A DNA stretch of 16,508 nucleotides from Anaerolineae bacterium (lineage in GTDB: Bacteria; Chloroflexota; Anaerolineae; UBA4142): assembly GCA_027457205.1 (NCBI GenBank), contig DAIDTM010000093.1:1-16508 (forward strand), given 5' to 3'. Of this stretch, positions 12,630 to 16,508 are shown in pieces. The position numbers and the translations under genes were made by a program. Position 1 is the first letter of the stretch; each line of letters opens with the position of its first letter. Below the pieces are notes generated by a model. That model did no database searches. It saw nothing but the letters and a program-made list of their open reading frames with translations, and was not told the origin of the DNA.

Positions 12630-14600
12630 ATGGCATCAACTTTCGAACCGCGTCCCGAAATCCAGCATATCCTCGAAAACCTGCCGACGAACCCTGGCGT
12701 CTACCTGATGAAGGATGAGCGCGCGGACATCATCTACGTCGGCAAGGCGATCAACCTGCGGAACCGCGTCCGCTCGTACTTTCACGCGCCGTACGGGCAG
12801 GAGCCAAAGGTCTGGCGGCTCGTCGAGCGCCTCCGCGACATCGAGTTCATCGTCACCGAATCGGAACTGGAAGCGCTCGTCCTCGAATGCAACCTCATCA
12901 AAAAATTCAAGCCGCATTTCAACGTGCGGCTCAAGGACGACAAGCGCTATCCGTACATCAAAGTCACATGGCAGGAGCCGTTCCCCAAAGTGTTCGTCAC
13001 GCGGCGGATGGAGAATGACGGCGCGCGCTATTTCGGTCCCTTTACCGCGGTGTGGGCAGTGCACGAGACGATGGACACGCTGCGCCGCATCTTTCCGTAC
13101 CTCACCTGCGATCGCGAGATCACCGGCAAGTACAAGCGCGCGTGCCTGTACTACGACATCGGTCTGTGCCTTGCGCCGTGCATCGGCGTCGCCTCGCGCG
13201 AGGAATACCGCGCGATGATCGACCGGCTCTGCAAATTCTTGCAGGGTCGTTCGGAAGAAGTGACCGCGTCGCTCCGCACCAAGCTGGACGAAGCTGTCGA
13301 AAAGTTGGAATTTGAGCGCGCGGCGCGGCTGCGCGACCAGTTGCAAGCGCTCGCGCACATCGCCGAACACCAAAAGGTCGTGTCGATGGCGACCATCGAC
13401 CAGGACGTGATCGCGTTCGCGCGCGACGACGGCGACGCGTGCATGCAGGTCTTTTTCGTGCGCGGCGGCAAACTGCTCGGCAGAGAATATTTCGTCTTGG
13501 AAGGCACCGAAGGCGAGAACGCCGATCAGGTCTTGTCGTCGTTCGTCAAGCAATTTTACGACGAAGCCGCGTACGTGCCGCCGGAGATTCTGCTGCCGGA
13601 AAACATCGACGAGGCGCAGATCATCGAGCAGTGGCTCGATCATCAGCGCGGGCAGAAGGTGATGCTCAAGGTACCGCGCAACGGGCAAGGCAGAGAACTC
13701 GTCCAAATGGCGGAGGAGAACGCGCAGGCGACGCTCACGAGTCTCAAGGCGCAGTGGCTCGCCGACGAGACCAAGCAGATGAACGCGGTCGCGGAATTGC
13801 AGGAAGCGCTGAATTTGGAAAACCCACCGCTGCGGATGGAGGGCTACGACATCTCGAACACGCAGGGCACGAACTCGGTTGGCGCGATGGTCGTGTTCGA
13901 GCGTGGCGCGGCGAAGAAGAGCGATTATCGCAAGTTCAAGATCAAGACAGTCGAAGGCGCGAATGATTTCGCGAGTCTGCAAGAAGTGCTACGGCGGCGG
14001 TTCAAGCGATTGGTCGACGCGAAGGAAGAAGCGTACGGCGAGGAGCGAGAGGCGAGGGGCGAAGGGACAGGAGGTACGGCAGAGGTAGAGAACGCTCGCC
14101 GCAGCGTTCCCGCGAGCCGTAGCGTTCCTGCAAAGAAAAAAGACGCCCTGCCCGGCAAAGACGATTCGTGGAAACGCATGCCCGACCTCGTCATCATCGA
14201 CGGCGGTAAGGGGCAGTTGAGCGCGGCGCAGGAAGTGCTGCAAGAACTTGGCATCGAAGGCGTGCATCTCATCAGTCTGGCGAAACAAGAGGAAGAAGTC
14301 TTCATCCCCGGCGAACCAGAATCGCTGCGCCTGCCGAAATCGTCCGAAGCGTTGAAACTCTTGCAGCGCATTCGCGACGAAGCGCACCGCTTCGGCATTA
14401 CGTACCACCGCTCGCTGCGCGCCAAGCGCGGACTTGCGTCGCAGCTGGATGCAATTCCCGGCATCGGTCCGCGCCGGCGGCGCGCGTTGCTCACGCGCTT
14501 CGGTTCGCTCGACAAAATCCGTGACGCGTCGGTCGAAGAATTGCTGACCGTCGAAGGCATGACGCGCGCCGCCGCGCAGAAACTGAAAGAGCAGTTGTAA
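12630..14600 (+). CDS. uvrC: Excinuclease ABC subunit C (UvrC)
   Basis: The 656-residue product is a full UvrC, the nuclease that cuts on both sides of DNA damage in nucleotide excision repair with UvrA and UvrB. GIY-YIG domain: NPGVYLMKD (21-29), IIYVGKA (34-40), ESELEALVLECNLIKK (77-92). Four cysteines C160, C172, C180 and C184 have the same spacing as the 4Fe-4S ligands reported for E. coli UvrC. The UVR (UvrB-binding) helix is near 222-240 (EKLEFERAARLRDQL). The RNase H-like nuclease has D407 (GYDISNTQG), D524 (VIIDGGKGQ) and H586 (DEAHRF). Two HhH motifs end the protein (IPGIGPRRRRALL, VEGMTRAAAQKL). Residues about 468-515 are a charged low-complexity insertion bearing a tandem repeat. 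The start has no Shine-Dalgarno and lies five bases after the upstream stop, suggesting translational coupling. Confidence 0.97.
   Translation: MASTFEPRPEIQHILENLPTNPGVYLMKDERADIIYVGKAINLRNRVRSYFHAPYGQEPKVWRLVERLRDIEFIVTESELEALVLECNLIKKFKPHFNVRLKDDKRYPYIKVTWQEPFPKVFVTRRMENDGARYFGPFTAVWAVHETMDTLRRIFPYLTCDREITGKYKRACLYYDIGLCLAPCIGVASREEYRAMIDRLCKFLQGRSEEVTASLRTKLDEAVEKLEFERAARLRDQLQALAHIAEHQKVVSMATIDQDVIAFARDDGDACMQVFFVRGGKLLGREYFVLEGTEGENADQVLSSFVKQFYDEAAYVPPEILLPENIDEAQIIEQWLDHQRGQKVMLKVPRNGQGRELVQMAEENAQATLTSLKAQWLADETKQMNAVAELQEALNLENPPLRMEGYDISNTQGTNSVGAMVVFERGAAKKSDYRKFKIKTVEGANDFASLQEVLRRRFKRLVDAKEEAYGEEREARGEGTGGTAEVENARRSVPASRSVPAKKKDALPGKDDSWKRMPDLVIIDGGKGQLSAAQEVLQELGIEGVHLISLAKQEEEVFIPGEPESLRLPKSSEALKLLQRIRDEAHRFGITYHRSLRAKRGLASQLDAIPGIGPRRRRALLTRFGSLDKIRDASVEELLTVEGMTRAAAQKLKEQL
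14090..14133 (+). repeat. Short tandem and inverted repeat inside the uvrC insertion
   Basis: Two 18-base units follow each other, GCCGCAGCGTTCCCGCGA (14098-14115) and GCCGTAGCGTTCCTGCAA (14116-14133), 15 of 18 identical, translated as RSVPAS and RSVPAK. The first unit also forms a hairpin with GAACGCT at 14090-14096 pairing with AGCGTTC at 14103-14109. All is in frame with uvrC. Confidence 0.65.
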
Positions 14601-14601
14601 C

Positions 14602-16356
14602 ATGGAAGCGGTCGAACAACTGCAACAGATCGATCTATTCAAGGGTATGCCGACGACGCATCTGAACGCGCTCGCCGGGATTGCCACGCGCGCGCACTTT
14701 AACCCCGGCGAACGCCTCGTCGTTCAGGGCGACCTCGGCAACCGGTTTTTCATCGTCGAAAATGGGCTGGTGAATCTGCGCCACACCGACCGGGACGGCA
14801 TCGAGCGGAGCGTCGGCGTGATTCCAACGCCGACGTCCCCAAGCTCGACCCATCCGCCCAAACGCTATTTCGGCGAGCAGATGTTTTCCAACCAAGAGCC
14901 ATTCACGTTTAACGCCGACGCGGTGCGCCCCACCGATGTCCTCGTCATCACGCGTGACGCTTTCGATCAGCTGGTCGAGCAACGCCCTACCCTTCCGCAG
15001 GTGATGGGGTTCGTGCGGATCGCCGAGAAACAGCGGACACGTGGGTATGAATGGGTGACCGATGAGGAAACCATCTCAATCGTCGCGCACAAGCATTGGT
15101 GGGCACTGCTGCCGGGACTAGTGCCGGTCGTCATCCTTGCGGTGGTCTCCACCATCATCATCTTCATCTTGCGATTCGTTCTGGTAACCGATTATCTGCA
15201 ATGGATTGTCCTTGGCGCGATCATTGTAAATCTCGTGGTCCTGGGATGGGAAATCAACGACTGGATCAACGACGATTACATTGTCACGAATCAGCGCGTC
15301 GCGCACGTCGAACGCGTCATCTTCACGCGCGAATTGCGCGAGAGCGTACCGATCGAAAAAGTGCTTGGCGTGACGCTCGAGCGCAAGTTTCCCTCTGTGT
15401 ACGTTGGCTGCTCGACCGTCATCGTCCAGACCGCCGGCAGAGACCAGGGGAACGTGACGTTTGAGTTCGTCAGCCACGGCGACGAAATTCGCAAAATGAT
15501 TCAGAACGAGCAAACCCGCGTTCAGGAACGCCGAATCGCCGAAGAGCGCGAGCAGTTTCGTCAGAGCATTCGCCAGGAATTGCGCCACTATTTGATGCCG
15601 GACACTCTGGCGGCAGAACACGCCGCGCAGCAAGCCGCCGCCGCGGCTGCCGCGCCGCCACGTCCCAGGACGACGCGCCAAGTGCTCCGGCGATGGATCG
15701 GTTCGTGGCTGAATCTCGAAATCAAGGAAACCGGGCGCACGACTTGGCGCAAGCACTGGATCGTTCTCTGGCGTCAAGCCCGCGCCTGGTTTGCCAGTCT
15801 TTTGGCTCTGGACGTGCTCGCCGCCTTCTTCGCGCTGAATCCGCACTTTCAATTTCCGGGTTACTGGCTGGGCGGTCTGGTGTTGTTGGTAATCGTCCTC
15901 GGCGGATTGCTGTACCAATGGGAAGACTGGCGCAACGACATTTACGCGGTGACCGATACTCAAGTCATCGATACCGAGGCGCTCCCGCTGGGGTTGAACA
16001 GCAAGTCCACCGTCGCGCCGCTCGATCAAGTGCAAGACGTGCGGGTCGAAGTTCCGGGCACGCTTGCCTTTCTCTTGAACTTTGGCGACGTCAAGATCGA
16101 AACGGCGGGCAAAAGCGGTCAAATGGTCTTCTACTCGATTCACAATCCGCGCGACGCGCAGGAAGAGATTTTCCGCCGATTGGAAATCTACCGCACACGC
16201 CGCGCCGAGCGCGAAAATTCGATCCGCAGCCGCACGGTCATCGACGCGCTGCTAGCGTACGATCGCTTGAAGCACGAACAGCAGTCTGCGTCCGCGTCCG
16301 GCGAGACGCCACCCAGCGAGAATCCCGGCGTCGCGCCGCCGGCGGGCGCTCCATGA
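14602..16356 (+). CDS. Membrane protein with cyclic-nucleotide-binding-like domain and two bacterial PH (bPH2/DUF304) domains
   Basis: The 584-residue product starts with a CNBD-like fold (about 1-135): LFKGMPTTHLNALAG, FNPGERLVVQGDLGNRFFIV (34-53), then YFGEQMFS near 89-96. The phosphate-binding cassette is degenerate: after FGE the usual Arg-Ser/Thr-Ala is replaced by PFTFNA, so cyclic-nucleotide binding is doubtful. Next are two membrane helices (about 165-215), a first bPH2 domain (NDDYIVTNQRVAHVE from 223 to about 300), a charged Glu/Gln/Arg-rich, probably coiled-coil segment with an Ala-rich tract (about 300-355), a second helix pair (about 390-440) and a second bPH2 domain (NDIYAVTDTQVIDTE from 445 to about 530). 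The C-terminus is Pro/Ser-rich. It starts one base after the uvrC stop and its stop overlaps the next ATG (ATGA). Likely an envelope-associated regulator or scaffold; function unknown. Confidence 0.85.
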   Translation: MEAVEQLQQIDLFKGMPTTHLNALAGIATRAHFNPGERLVVQGDLGNRFFIVENGLVNLRHTDRDGIERSVGVIPTPTSPSSTHPPKRYFGEQMFSNQEPFTFNADAVRPTDVLVITRDAFDQLVEQRPTLPQVMGFVRIAEKQRTRGYEWVTDEETISIVAHKHWWALLPGLVPVVILAVVSTIIIFILRFVLVTDYLQWIVLGAIIVNLVVLGWEINDWINDDYIVTNQRVAHVERVIFTRELRESVPIEKVLGVTLERKFPSVYVGCSTVIVQTAGRDQGNVTFEFVSHGDEIRKMIQNEQTRVQERRIAEEREQFRQSIRQELRHYLMPDTLAAEHAAQQAAAAAAAPPRPRTTRQVLRRWIGSWLNLEIKETGRTTWRKHWIVLWRQARAWFASLLALDVLAAFFALNPHFQFPGYWLGGLVLLVIVLGGLLYQWEDWRNDIYAVTDTQVIDTEALPLGLNSKSTVAPLDQVQDVRVEVPGTLAFLLNFGDVKIETAGKSGQMVFYSIHNPRDAQEEIFRRLEIYRTRRAERENSIRSRTVIDALLAYDRLKHEQQSASASGETPPSENPGVAPPAGAP

Positions 16357-16508
16357 AAAGCGTCCGCGCGTTCTTGCGCGATCCCCACTGGATTCCGCTC
16401 CCGTCTGGCGCGCTGCGTATCACCGTTCGACAGTGGGCGCTCGTTTTCGCGTGGATCATCATCACCCTCTTCGCCTTTCAGACGAGCCGCGATATTTTCT
16501 TTCGCCTC
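16353..16508 (+). CDS. Membrane protein, N-terminal fragment (3' end outside window)
   Basis: From the ATG at 16353, which overlaps the previous stop as ATGA, 52 codons run to the window edge without a stop. The visible part begins MKSVRAFLRDPHWIPLPSG, then a hydrophobic helix (WALVFAWIIITLFAFQ, about 28-43) and RDIFFRL at the end. The frame, overlap and GC pattern fit a real fourth gene of the DUF4126-uvrC operon. Too little is present to name the family; a membrane protein is the only safe description. Confidence 0.7.
   Translation, partial: MKSVRAFLRDPHWIPLPSGALRITVRQWALVFAWIIITLFAFQTSRDIFFRL

Noticed and set aside
1..16508. tRNA, rRNA, known riboswitch or prophage genes
   Set aside because: No cloverleaf, rRNA stretch, recognised riboswitch core or phage gene was seen on either strand by eye.

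Overview
The window is a high-GC bacterial chromosome segment. Its gene content fits Chloroflexota (Anaerolineae-like): lipoproteins with Pro/Thr-rich or Ala/Pro-rich linkers, DUF4013, DUF4870 and DUF4126 membrane proteins, a Mut7-C RNase, a GatC encoded away from gatA and gatB, and multi-domain bacterial-PH membrane proteins. The phylum is an inference from gene content only; there is no rRNA or other marker here.

Layout. On the minus strand at the left edge lie gatC (830-1132) and, downstream of it, a GT4 glycosyltransferase that runs off the window (1-745). From a divergent promoter region the rest of the window reads on the plus strand: a Mut7-C RNase/zinc-ribbon protein (1247-1693), a DUF4013 membrane protein (1788-2513) and a DUF4870 membrane protein (2680-3060). 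A gene-free leader (3061-3381) with several inverted repeats follows. Next is an alpha-glucan uptake and degradation cluster: a MalE-like lipoprotein (3382-4584), MalF-like and MalG-like permeases (4644-6615), a GH13 amylase-type lipoprotein (6690-8327), a REP-associated transposase between two near-perfect palindromes (8329-8991), a very unusual fusion of a GT39/PMT-type membrane glycosyltransferase with a MalF-type permease (8937-11168), and a second MalG-type permease (11161-12006). A new promoter then starts a compact operon: DUF4126 protein, uvrC, a CNBD plus two-bPH2 membrane protein, and a truncated membrane-protein gene that runs off the right edge.

How the genes may work together. 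The surface amylase would cut alpha-glucans to oligosaccharides, the MalE-like lipoprotein would bind them and the MalFG-like pair would import them. No ABC ATPase is present, so a shared ATPase encoded elsewhere is expected. The second permease pair has no binding protein of its own, and its MalF half carries an N-terminal glycosyltransferase-like membrane module.

Most notable points: (1) the GT39-MalF fusion; (2) a palindrome/transposase unit (RAYT/REP-like) inserted in the sugar operon, with a third palindrome copy translated in frame inside the fusion gene; (3) an in-frame, repeat-bearing insertion of roughly 50 residues in uvrC between its two catalytic Asp residues; (4) strong hairpins at nearly every junction of the sugar operon, including a terminator-like one directly before the amylase start.
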